Below the pieces are notes generated by a model that was not told where the DNA came from, did no database searches, and saw nothing but the letters and a program-made list of their open reading frames with translations. Both the position numbers and the translations under genes were made by a program. This document shows positions 27,938-37,140 of a DNA stretch of 64,000 nt, one piece after another. Location: assembly GCF_018861005.1 (NCBI RefSeq), contig NZ_JAHKQL010000004.1, positions 243,459 to 307,458 on the forward strand, given 5' to 3'. Each line of letters begins with the position of its first letter. Position 1 is the first letter of the stretch. This DNA is from Polaribacter vadi. GTDB taxonomy: Bacteria; Bacteroidota; Bacteroidia; Flavobacteriales; Flavobacteriaceae.

Positions 27938-29217
27938 ACACTTATTTGTTTTTGTTTTGAATTCTCTATTATAAATGCACAAAAAATAACCAAAGCATTT
28001 ATAATTAAACTGATACCATAAGCATAAATAAATCTATAAATAATTTCTACATCACTTAAAATAAAAAAGAAAATAACAGAGGTTATTGGTACTGTTAGCT
28101 TCATTAAAAATGCTTTTTGTAATTGATTATCGCCTAAGAAATATCTGTAAAAAACCTCTACTACAGCTACACTACCTAAAGATATTAATAATACATAAAT
28201 AAGATCGTAAAGCACATCTAAATTACTTACAGACAAGCGTAAATAAGACAAAATTATTTCTCCAAAGAAATGATAACCTGCTAAAACAACTAAGTAAACT
28301 ACTAAAGAAATATAAAAAATATTAAATGCTATTTTAGACATTTCTTTAGCTTTTTCTTTTATCATTTTAGAAAAAACAGCAAACATTGGCACTGATAATG
28401 ATACAATTAAACTATTTGCCAACATTGCAACTTTAAAAGAAAGATCAAAAATTGCATATAAACCAACATCTGCAACCATTAAAATAAATAAATACCTCAT
28501 TACTGGCATTATTACACTGTTAATTATACCTAAGTTTAAAAAACGAAATGAGCATTTTAAAACAAATTTTATATGTGATTTATCTACTTTTACCAATTTA
28601 ACATTGGTTTTTGTTTTTATAAAAAACACATAAAACACAAAAAGACAAACAGTTATAACTAAAGGCGTTATAATATAAACAGAAACATTATCAGTAAAAA
28701 AACTTAACGAATAAATAGTAATATATAATACTGGCGTAAATAAAGCTAAACTAAAGTTTACTATATGCATAAAATAATTTGCTTCTAAAATAGATTTACA
28801 AATATTATTTAAAAGCATAAAAACTAGAATTAGAAAACTGGTTACTAACAGCCAATATTTTTCTGAATCGTTAAGATTTATATTTTTCCCTAAGAAATCT
28901 ACACCTAAATAATTTAAAAACACAAAACCAATACTAACAATAGTTATAATTGTTATATTTATATAAATTGCTGATGTAACTACCTGATTTGAAGTTATTT
29001 TATCATTACCACTTAACAAAACTATTGCTTGAGATAAACCTAGATCCATTAAACTAGAAACACCACTAAATAAAAGTGTAAGACTTATAATACCATATAA
29101 ATCTAACCCAACTTTTTGGATAATTATTGGTAATAAAAGCAACGTAACAGATGATACTGTTAAGATTTTTCCAACAGACGCAAATACGTTCTTTTTTAAG
29201 TAATGTTTTATGTTCAT
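27934..29217 (-). CDS. Wzx-type polysaccharide flippase (MATE/MOP superfamily)
   Basis: It has about 12-14 predicted membrane helices; the N-terminus LKKNVFASVGKILTVSSVTLLLLPI and LSGVSSLMDLGLSQAIV are typical of polysaccharide biosynthesis flippases. It moves the undecaprenyl-linked repeat unit across the inner membrane for Wzy. I start at the ATG at 29217 (MNIKHYLKK), which fits the family; an ATG at 29253 would add twelve atypical residues. It is the promoter-proximal recognisable gene of this cluster. Confidence 0.88.
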   Translation of the reverse strand: MNIKHYLKKNVFASVGKILTVSSVTLLLLPIIIQKVGLDLYGIISLTLLFSGVSSLMDLGLSQAIVLLSGNDKITSNQVVTSAIYINITIITIVSIGFVFLNYLGVDFLGKNINLNDSEKYWLLVTSFLILVFMLLNNICKSILEANYFMHIVNFSLALFTPVLYITIYSLSFFTDNVSVYIITPLVITVCLFVFYVFFIKTKTNVKLVKVDKSHIKFVLKCSFRFLNLGIINSVIMPVMRYLFILMVADVGLYAIFDLSFKVAMLANSLIVSLSVPMFAVFSKMIKEKAKEMSKIAFNIFYISLVVYLVVLAGYHFFGEIILSYLRLSVSNLDVLYDLIYVLLISLGSVAVVEVFYRYFLGDNQLQKAFLMKLTVPITSVIFFFILSDVEIIYRFIYAYGISLIINALVIFCAFIIENSKQKQISV

Positions 29218-29221
29218 AAAA

Positions 29222-29461
29222 TTACCTGACTTTACAACTAAAAATGCCTCCATTTTCAGTTATAATAGGTAATTTTTCAAATTGCAACTTTGTTGATGTT
29301 CTAAAGAAATCATCCATCAAAAATTCTAAATTATATGTAAAAAAATTAGTATCATTATAAAATGACATCTTTTTTAATAATAAAATAAAATTAGATTGCG
29401 TTTGTAAAAAAAAGCTTTTACAAATTGTTATTGAAAGAATATTACTAAATATAAAATTCAT
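29222..29461 (-). CDS. possible small protein upstream of the flippase
   Basis: The frame of 79 codons ends five bases before the flippase ATG. No family is recognised. Residues 1-30 are hydrophobic, the rest mixed. Its ATG follows AATTCCCCC, the same 9-base string seen before the WecA-like gene at 20113, which is the main reason to take it seriously. It may be a real small gene, a leader, or a decayed remnant. Confidence 0.3.
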   Translation of the reverse strand: MNFIFSNILSITICKSFFLQTQSNFILLLKKMSFYNDTNFFTYNLEFLMDDFFRTSTKLQFEKLPIITENGGIFSCKVR

Positions 29462-29752
29462 TTGGGGGAATTAGTAATTAAAGAGTAAATATATAAATTT
29501 TTCTTAAACTTTCACTAATTCCCTTAAATAATTTGCAATACTTAGAGTTTTATATTAATAATCTTAACTACTATGTCTGCTATTATGATAGTAATCTTAC
29601 AAACTTGTATCTTGCATTATTTTACTTTCTTAATGTTTTTTTTAGAAGTTTAATTTACCAAATACGTTACTTCATCTCTTGCAATTAAATTAATTGTACA
29701 ACGTACATAAAACCACAATTCATCCTTCTTTTTCTTAAAATATTTTTTGTTT

Positions 29753-30643
29753 TTAGTTAATAATTTTTAAGTTCCAGTTAATAGAGTGTGTTCTACCTGA
29801 TTCTAAAACTTGTAAACCTATTTTATTATTAAAAGAGTTAGAAATACCTGTAGTTGGTTCTATTGCAATTACTGGTATATCTTTTGGCTTATACAATTGT
29901 AAAAAATTATTTGCAGACCTTTGAGACATTTCTACTTTATAATCTGGTGTTGTAAATTGAATAATGTTATCATTTAAAACAAAACAATCATCTATTTGTT
30001 TAGTATCTATTTTAAAGGTTTCTGGTGTTTTTTCATCAAACACTTCTTTAGTTATTAAGTTTTCATCGAACTTAACTTTTTTATCACTTTTAAACGATAA
30101 ATAACTAGTTTCAAAATCGCTACAATTAAAATATGGATGCCAACCTAAAGTAAAAGGAAAGGCTTTTTCATCAGTATTTTTAACTGTTACATTTATTTTT
30201 AAATAATCTTCGAAAAGTGTGTATGTGACAGAAAAAATGTAAGTAAAAGGGAACCCTTTATTTAACTCCTTTTCATAATAATTAAAAGTTGCAAAACAAG
30301 TTTTTTTGTGTTCTTCTGGCTCAAAAAGATTAAATTTTTTATTATAAACTAAACCATGTAAAGCACTTTTACCTGCATCATTACAGTCTAACTCTAGTTC
30401 TTGTCCTAGAAACTTATACTTACCCTCTTTAACCCTACTTGCAAAAGGAAATAAAATTGAGGAAGCATAAGAAGAAGCATAATCAAAATCTGGTTGTTCT
30501 TTTATTAAATAAACATCGTTAAATTTTAACTCTTGCAGTCTTGCTCCTTGGTCTAAGCAAATTTTTGCTGTTGTGGTTCTTGTTGAGTTTTGTAATTCTA
30601 TAAAACTCATTCCGTTTTCTGTAATGGTATTGATTTTAAACAC
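29753..30643 (-). CDS. aldose 1-epimerase
   Basis: This 296-residue mutarotase-fold protein interconverts alpha and beta anomers of aldoses. Catalytic and binding residues are visible: HGLVYN (about 104), LGWHPYF (catalytic His, about 170) and IAIEPTTGISN with the general-base Glu near the C-terminus. It lies next to a broken GntR-type sugar regulator, as in intact arabinose/galactose loci of related bacteria, so it may be a leftover of a sugar-use operon. No signal peptide is seen; cytoplasmic. Confidence 0.9.
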   Translation of the reverse strand: MFKINTITENGMSFIELQNSTRTTTAKICLDQGARLQELKFNDVYLIKEQPDFDYASSYASSILFPFASRVKEGKYKFLGQELELDCNDAGKSALHGLVYNKKFNLFEPEEHKKTCFATFNYYEKELNKGFPFTYIFSVTYTLFEDYLKINVTVKNTDEKAFPFTLGWHPYFNCSDFETSYLSFKSDKKVKFDENLITKEVFDEKTPETFKIDTKQIDDCFVLNDNIIQFTTPDYKVEMSQRSANNFLQLYKPKDIPVIAIEPTTGISNSFNNKIGLQVLESGRTHSINWNLKIIN

Positions 30644-30645
30644 TT

Positions 30646-31400
30646 TTAAATAGATTTTATTAAGATTAAACTAATAGGATTTTCATTTTTTACTTATTCT
30701 TTATTCAATATCATTTCTGCTAATCTATTACCCAATAAAGTTCGTAGTAATTGTGGTTATACCATATTTTACTATTAGTTTTAATAAATTATTATTCACA
30801 GAAATAACACCAATATCATTTGCTAAAGTTATTTTTTTTTCTTGATTTTTTTCATGATTATTATCATCTAAAACAATATAAACCCCACCTTCTTCTGGCA
30901 TTCTATTTTTAAAAGACACTATTACTATTGATGTTATACTATACTGATTACAAGGCAATTGAAATCTTTTAAAATATCTTTAGTTGCTTTTCTTCAGAAC
31001 ATAGTAAAGTTACTTTTTTTGTAATTCACAATATTGATTAACATTAAGGGAAAATCTTTAAAAATATCTTTATTAAAGTGATGAAAAAAATCTACTTGTA
31101 TATTGTCTTCTAATCTTTGTAAAAAAGAATTAAGTTCATCTAAAAGTAAAAATATTTTCTGGAAAAACATAATAAACTTTATCAACTACAGAATGTATAA
31201 TTCCTCTATTTTTTATCTGATTAAAGGCAGACAGAATAGTATCTCTAGAAAGCGACTGTTGATTATTAATTTTATCTAAAGATGGCAATCACAATCTTTA
31301 AAACACCAACATTAATAGCCTTTCTATAAAGGTTATTATTTGTTTGTATTTAGGATATCTGAACTGTTCTTTAGAAGGACAATAACCTAAACAAAATACT
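30646..31400 (-). pseudogene. degraded GntR-family sugar-responsive regulator
   Basis: Fragments of one protein appear in successive frames on the minus strand. They are QFRYPKYKQIITFIEKAINV (GntR start), LPSLDKINNQQSLSRDT plus NQIKNRGII (winged helix), FLLLDELNSF and VDFFHHFNKDIF (start of the LacI-like effector domain), then GGVYIVLDD, LANDIGVIS, GITTITTNF, LGNRLAEMILNKE and NENPISLIL (its end). Frame changes lie near 31285, 31150 and 30735, about 90-100 residues are missing near 30990-30905, and a stop interrupts near 30694. This accounts for the 900-base gap around it. It probably once controlled the sugar locus with the epimerase. Confidence 0.85.
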
Positions 31401-31557
31401 GCTCTGAACTAGTAGGTTCTTAAAAAAAATCATTAATTATCTATAAAATAAATGTTCTCTTAACCTTTTTTAACTAAAATAAGAGCTTGTATTTAAGAGT
31501 TAAAGCCAGATTAATTATTACTTTTATCAGCCAAAATAACATCAAAAAAATACGTAA

Positions 31558-32649
31558 ATGATTCAATACTCTAAAAAAAGCTTTTTCTATATAACTACTA
31601 TTTTTATTTCATTGACCTTATTAGTTACTAGTTGCAAAAATGAAGCTAAAAAATCTTCAAAAAACAAGGTTGAATCAGAAATAAAAACCCCAGAAAATAT
31701 GATTTGGGTAGAGAGCAAAACTTTTTTAAGAGGCGCAAAAGCTTCTGATAAATATGCTATGCCAAGAGAAAAGCCTGCTCATAAAGTTACTGTAGATGGT
31801 TTTTATATTGATGTAAATGAAGTAACCAATAAACAATATACTGCTTTTGTAAAAGCAACAGATTATATAACAGTTGCTGAGCGTAAAATTGATTGGGAAG
31901 AAATGAAAGCTCAATTGCCTCCAGGAACCCCAAAACCTCATGATTCTATTTTACAACCTGGTAGTTTAATTTTTAATAAGAACATAAACGCAGTTGCAAA
32001 CATGAACAACTATCAACAATGGTGGACTTGGAAAATTGGAGCTAACTGGAAACATCCTTCAGGACCAAATTCTACTATTGAAGGTAAAGACAATTACCCT
32101 GTTGTACATATTGCTTTAGAAGATGCTTTAGCTTATTGTAAATGGGCAAACAGACGCTTACCTACAGAAGCTGAGTGGGAATCTGCTGCACAAGGAAACA
32201 ACGAAAACACTATTTATACTTGGGGTAATGATTCATCAATCTTAAATTCAAATGCAAATACTTGGCAAGGTGTTTTTCCTACAAAAAATGAATCTAAAGA
32301 TGGTTTTGAATTTATTTCTGCTACCAAATCTTACTCACCAAATAGTATTGGCTTGTATGATATGTTAGGTAATGTTTGGGAATTAACAAGCGATTTATTT
32401 AATGTAAATCATTATAAAGAGTTAGATATTTCTCAACCGCTTTTAAACCCAACAGGAGCTGAAAAATCTTACAGCCCCAGTAATCCTTATCAAGTAGAAC
32501 ATGTTATGAAAGGTGGTTCATTTTTATGTCACGAATCGTATTGTGCAAGCTTTAGAATATCAGCAAAAATGGGGGTTTCTACAGATTCTGGTTCAGACCA
32601 TATGGGTTTTAGAACTGTTGTAACCCCAGAAATGTTAACATCAAAATAA
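31558..32649 (+). CDS. exported formylglycine-generating-type (sulfatase-modifying factor) lipoprotein
   Basis: The lipoprotein signal has its acceptor Cys at residue 26 (LLVTSC). It is followed by a full FGE-sulfatase domain (about 48-358): MIWVESKTFLRGAK, ANRRLPTEAEWESAA and LGNVWELTSDLF. The C-terminal GGSFLCHESYCASFR keeps both cysteines (324 and 329) in the CxxxxC spacing of copper-binding formylglycine-generating enzymes, so it may truly activate sulfatases rather than be a binding relative. It lies between the epimerase and an outer-membrane receptor, the context of sulfated glycan use, but no sulfatase is in this window. Confidence 0.87.
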   Translation: MIQYSKKSFFYITTIFISLTLLVTSCKNEAKKSSKNKVESEIKTPENMIWVESKTFLRGAKASDKYAMPREKPAHKVTVDGFYIDVNEVTNKQYTAFVKATDYITVAERKIDWEEMKAQLPPGTPKPHDSILQPGSLIFNKNINAVANMNNYQQWWTWKIGANWKHPSGPNSTIEGKDNYPVVHIALEDALAYCKWANRRLPTEAEWESAAQGNNENTIYTWGNDSSILNSNANTWQGVFPTKNESKDGFEFISATKSYSPNSIGLYDMLGNVWELTSDLFNVNHYKELDISQPLLNPTGAEKSYSPSNPYQVEHVMKGGSFLCHESYCASFRISAKMGVSTDSGSDHMGFRTVVTPEMLTSK

Positions 32650-32666
32650 ATTATAATTAAGAAAGT

Positions 32667-35422
32667 CTAACTTCTTTTTTCTTTAGGCTTTCTTTTTCCA
32701 TTATTTAACCTGTGGGTATAACTTAAAACTACATATCTCCCTAAACTCTGACCTATTGTTTCTTCAAAAAAATTATCTGTACTTCTTCTAAAAACATCTA
32801 CGTTTTTATTTAACAAATCTATTAGTACCAGTTTTACAATATTGTTTTTTGGAGATAATGAGTAAGACATTGCTGCATTCCAAATAGGTAGTTCTTGATG
32901 AATATCAAATTTATCATCATTATAAATTATATAATCTAATTGAGTGTTTAAATTAAGTCTTTGGGTAACATCAACATCTACCATTCCAAAATATTTTTGG
33001 GTTGTAAATTTTCTATCTAAATCTTTTTCTATGGAAAAACTTGTATTATTTACGCCGTAAAAAACACCTGCTTTTAAATCTACTTTTCTCTTTCTTGTAT
33101 TCTGAATTACGAAATTTGTAGAAATATCTTGAGATTCATTTTTATTTAAATTAAAATTGACAATCGAGTTTGTAGAATTGTAAAAAAATTGATTATTTAA
33201 ATTAAAACGTATTCCTAATTTATTCAGTTTTTTAGAAAAACGAACTTGAGCATTTAAACGATGTCTTTCTCCATTATTTTGATAGCTACTTGTTCTAATA
33301 TAAGCATCGTCTATAGCATAACTTCTAATAATTGCATCCGTAGAATAATTGTATTGTAATTTTGTATTAAAATTCATTGTTAAATTTGCACTGTTTACAT
33401 TGTAAAAAGAAACAAATGAATGTACTTTTTCTGGCTGTAAATCTACATTACCTGTTCTAATAAAATACGGGCTTAAATCGTTTATAAACGGATTGGTTTC
33501 ACGTAGTCTTTGAGCTCTAATTATATTCTTATAAGTAAATCTTAACTTTTCTCCTCTTTTTGGTTTGTATTGAAAGAGAAAAGAAGGAGTTATATACAAT
33601 TTCTCTTTTATATAAATCTGATCAATTTCTTGCCCAAACTCTCTTCTTAAATTATACAACTCCATTGTTGTAGAAATATTTATTTTAGACGTATTGTAAC
33701 TATGAAATAATTTAGAACGCATTATATTCTGAAAAAATGCATAATCGAACTTTAAAAATCTTCTTCTGTTGTAGTTTTAATAGTTGTTCTAGATTGATCT
33801 GTACTTTCATCAGCTTTATAAAAACTAGCATTAACCTCAGCATTTAAATAATGATTACCACCTAATGGTTCTGTGTATTTAAACCTTAAATTAAAATTAT
33901 TAGAGTTGCTTATCTCATCTCTTAACGCAATTATTTCTTGATAAGTAGGTGTATTTGTATTAATATTTCTGGTGATAAAAGTGTGCTGATCCTTTTCTTT
34001 ATCGTAATTATTTACACCCCAATTAAAACCTGTATTAAAACTTCTTCCTTTTTTTAGCAAACGTCTGTAAAAGTTAAAATTTAAATTTCCGAACTTTTTA
34101 AAAGTGGTATTTTTAGATAGTTGATTGTTTTCTGTTACAATCTCTTGATTTTCATTTTCATAAATTCCTTTTCTATCTAAATTATTCGTTCTATTATCAG
34201 TATAAAATCGACCACGTAATTTTATCGTAAAAGTTTTGTTGGATTTGTTTTCGTAATTAAAATTAAAATTATGATTGTTTGTTGTATTTAAATAATCGTT
34301 AATAGAATTAAAATCAAAGTTGTTGGTATTCGTAAAATTAATTCTGTTGGTTTCTGAAATACCTCTATTTTCGGATGCATTATAAAAATAATCTGCATTT
34401 AAAGACTCTTTCTTTTTTAACTCTCTACCATAATGCACACCAGTAACTTTGGTTTCTAAAAAACCACTTAAACTCTTCTGTTTTAAATTAAAACTACCAT
34501 TAGTATCATCTTCTGATTCATCTGCAACCCCATCTGCATTCTCTAAAAAACCTTTAATATTAGAGCCTGTAATATTAATATTATTAAATTTACCAATTAC
34601 AGAAAGTTGCGTTTTAGAATTAAATTGATTGTAATTTAGATTACCAAAATAACGATTATCTAAACCTAAACCTGCTGATACTTTTCCAAAACCACGATTT
34701 TTTTTCGTCTTCTTTAAAGTAAAATTAATTACTATTTGTTTGTTACCATCGCTAACACCTGTAAGTTCTGCTTCATCACTTTTTTTGTCAATTACCTCTA
34801 CTTTTGCAATTGCATCTGCAGAAATATTTTTTAATACGATGGATGGATCACCACCAAAAAATTCTTTACCATCAATCATAATTTTGGTTACAGCATTTCC
34901 TTGCGATATTATTTTACCATCCTCAATTTCTATACCTGGTAGTTTTCCTAATAAACCTTCAATATTATCATCATGATTTACTTTAAAAGAATTGGCATTA
35001 TAACTAACTGTATCTTTTTTTATTTGAATAGGAACAACTGCTGCAATTACAATTTCATCTAAACTACTTACATCATCTTCTAAGATTATGGTTTTTAAAT
35101 CAATTAAACTATTATTATAAACCAACTTTTTTGAATACTGGATAAAGCCTAATAAATTAAGCTGAATTATAACCCTATCTTTTGGCACATCTTGTAAATG
35201 AAAGAACCCTTTTAGATCTGTTGTAGTATAACTTAAAAAAGTAGAATCTTTAGAGCTTAAAACAGCTACAGAAGCCATTTCTAAAGGTGTTTTTTGATTA
35301 TCTACAACAACACCTTTAATTCCGCTATTTTGCGCTTGAAAAGCTATTGAAAAACTTACAAAACTTATTAAAAGTAAATGTTTAATTATATATCGATTTA
35401 AAAATAATTTCTTGCATTTCAT
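32667..35422 (-). pseudogene. outer-membrane beta-barrel receptor (TonB-receptor-like), frameshifted
   Basis: The upstream part (35422 to 33752) has a signal peptide, a carboxypeptidase-regulatory-like domain (about 33-115), a plug (about 125-230) and the first barrel strands. The downstream part (33722 to 32667) continues the barrel to its C-terminus. They are in different frames: the first ends in TEEDF and a stop at a five-T run (about 33750), and the other frame carries on directly as LKFDYAFFQNIMRSKLF. One extra T would restore a single protein of about 910 residues. Either the gene is broken or this is a homopolymer sequencing error. Substrate is unknown. Confidence 0.85.
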
Positions 35423-35553
35423 ATTGAAACAAAGTTTCTCAAAAAATAAAGAATTTTAAATAAACATTTAACTTATTTCTGCATCATTTTACCTAAATTT
35501 TAAAATAAATGATTCTAAACTTAGAACTTTACGAACTTAATATAAAAACAAAA

Positions 35554-35584
35554 AAAAAGCTCTTCAAAAAATGAAGAGCTTTTT
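35554..35584 (-). terminator. intrinsic terminator, probably the original tRNA-Asp terminator
   Basis: AAAAAGCTCTTCA pairs with TGAAGAGCTTTTT, and on the minus strand a nine-T tail follows. It lies directly beyond the left att copy. Before the island inserted, it would have followed the tRNA-Asp gene immediately. Confidence 0.75.
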
Positions 35585-35601
35585 GCGGTCTGGACGGGAC
35601 T
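35585..35601. other. left attachment site of the tRNA-Asp island
   Basis: GCGGTCTGGACGGGACT is an exact 17-base copy of the 3' end of the tRNA-Asp gene at 42812-42828, including part of the T-arm and the acceptor stem. It marks the far end of the inserted element. Confidence 0.9.
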
Positions 35602-35712
35602 ACAGTTTATATTTCCAATTATTCAACATTCCAACAATAACAAGCCAAAAACCTAATCATATTAACACTTAACAAATAACTAAAAACAATAATATACAAA
35701 CGAACACAAAAT

Positions 35713-35738
35713 ATGTTGCCACTTATGTTGCCACTCTT
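35713..35738 (+). repeat. tandem TGTTGCCAC boxes, left end of island
   Basis: Two TGTTGCCAC copies are separated by three bases (TTA) and followed by TCTT. A copy of the whole 26-base unit with one mismatch lies in the same orientation at 42733-42758. The second box overlaps the -33 region of the integrase promoter. Integrase arm sites or regulator/excisionase sites are the likely meaning. Confidence 0.75.
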
Positions 35739-35758
35739 TAAAGAATAAACTACATTTA
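35728..35758 (+). promoter_or_regulatory. candidate integrase promoter
   Basis: TTG at 35728-35730, a 20-base spacer and TACATTTA at 35751-35758 (one mismatch to TAnnTTTG) precede the integrase start by about 22 bases. The -33 element falls within a TGTTGCCAC box, so protein binding there would block or modulate integrase expression. Confidence 0.5.
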
Positions 35759-35780
35759 CATAGACTTCAAAAAGAAAAAA

Positions 35781-37082
35781 ATGGCAACTATCAATTTTAA
35801 TTTAAAAGACCTTAAATCTAAAATAGAAACCCCTATAAACTATTACATAAGCATAAGCAGAGGCAATAGAATAAGAGGAGGTACTTCTTTTAGTATCATT
35901 CCTAAATATTGGAATGATGAAAAACAAGAAATTAGACCCATTGCAGAAATAACTAAAAAAAGAAAAGAGGTTAACAAATGGCTTAGAGAGTTTGAAAGTT
36001 TTGTTTTAGACACTATAGACGAACTAAAAGCCAAAAAACTAGAAAACGATACTATTAAAAACACCCTTAAAGAAGAAATAAAAAAATATCAAAATAAATC
36101 AAAACCTCAAAAAAAAGTAGATAACTCTTTTTATCCATTTTTAGAACGCTTTAAAGAGCAGTCTAAAGGCAGAATTATAGAAAAAACTGGTAAACCTATT
36201 TCTTTAAGAACTATTCAAGATTATCAAACGGTTTTAGACCATATTAAAGATTTTGAAACTAAAGAAAAATATAAAATTACATTTAACACCATCAACTTAG
36301 ATTTTTACTATGCATTTAAAGACTATTTAGAAGACAAAGACTATGCTTTAAATACTATTGGCAAATATTTTAAAGTGATTAAAGTATTTATGAATGAAGC
36401 CACAGAAAGAGGCGTAAACATAAACTTATCATACAAATCTAAACACTTTGTAAAACCTACTGAAAAATCAGAACAAATTTACCTCAACGAAAAAGAACTT
36501 AAAGACATTATAAAACTAGACTTATCAGAAAACGAACAACTAGACAATGCCAGAGACTTATTTATTATAGGTGCATATACTGGTTTAAGAGTTTCAGATT
36601 TTAACGGTTTAACTAAAGACAATATTCACGAACATAAAGGAGTAAGAGTTTTTAGGTTATATCAACAAAAAACAAACACCTATTTACCCATTCCAATACA
36701 CCCAGAAGTAGAAAAAATCCTTAAAAAAAGAAACGGAAACCCTCCAAACAAAATGCCAAATCAAAAAATTAATGATTGTCTAGAAATTATTGGAGGCAAA
36801 GCAAAAATAGACGAAATCATAACCACCAAAAAAACCAAAGGAGGCAAAGTAATTACTAAAATGACTGCTAAAAATGAGTTAATTAAAAACCATACTGCCA
36901 GACGTTCTTTTTGCACCAATGCCTATTTATCTGGAATGAACACTTTAGATATTATGGCAATTAGTGGACATCAATCAGAAAAAACCTTTTTAAATTATAT
37001 TAAAGTCTCTAAAGATGAAAGAGCCATAAAGATTGCAGAAAGTGCCTTTTTTAAACCAAAATCAAGTTTAAAAGTTGTCTAA
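35781..37082 (+). CDS. tyrosine site-specific integrase
   Basis: This 433-residue recombinase has an N-terminal Arm-type DNA-binding region (about 1-60), a SAM-like core-binding domain (about 115-225) and a catalytic domain. Arg270 (YTGLR), Lys297, His371 and Arg374 (HTARRSF), His397 (ISGHQ) and the nucleophile Tyr406 (FLNYIKVS) are all present, so it should be active. It lies about 180 bases inside the left att site, at the end away from the tRNA gene. It is responsible for insertion of the island into tRNA-Asp. Confidence 0.96.
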   Translation: MATINFNLKDLKSKIETPINYYISISRGNRIRGGTSFSIIPKYWNDEKQEIRPIAEITKKRKEVNKWLREFESFVLDTIDELKAKKLENDTIKNTLKEEIKKYQNKSKPQKKVDNSFYPFLERFKEQSKGRIIEKTGKPISLRTIQDYQTVLDHIKDFETKEKYKITFNTINLDFYYAFKDYLEDKDYALNTIGKYFKVIKVFMNEATERGVNINLSYKSKHFVKPTEKSEQIYLNEKELKDIIKLDLSENEQLDNARDLFIIGAYTGLRVSDFNGLTKDNIHEHKGVRVFRLYQQKTNTYLPIPIHPEVEKILKKRNGNPPNKMPNQKINDCLEIIGGKAKIDEIITTKKTKGGKVITKMTAKNELIKNHTARRSFCTNAYLSGMNTLDIMAISGHQSEKTFLNYIKVSKDERAIKIAESAFFKPKSSLKVV

Positions 37083-37108
37083 AACATAGGTTATCTGTTT
37101 TACTTTTG
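37075..37108 (+). promoter_or_regulatory. candidate promoter of the restriction-modification gene
   Basis: TACTTTTG at 37101-37108 matches TAnnTTTG exactly. A TTG lies 23 bases before it, at the long end of the accepted spacing and within the last codons of the integrase gene. The start codon follows 33 bases later. Confidence 0.5.
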
Positions 37109-37140
37109 TACTTTTAAAGCTACAAATTGAAAAAGAACAA

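Noticed and set aside
29622..29752. Possible remnant coding sequence downstream of the epimerase
   Set aside because: A short frame without a start codon is visible, but no family could be recognised and the stretch is too short to support a call.
30728..31185. Two short minus-strand frames that could be called small genes
   Set aside because: They are fragments of one GntR-type regulator read in different frames and are reported as a pseudogene.
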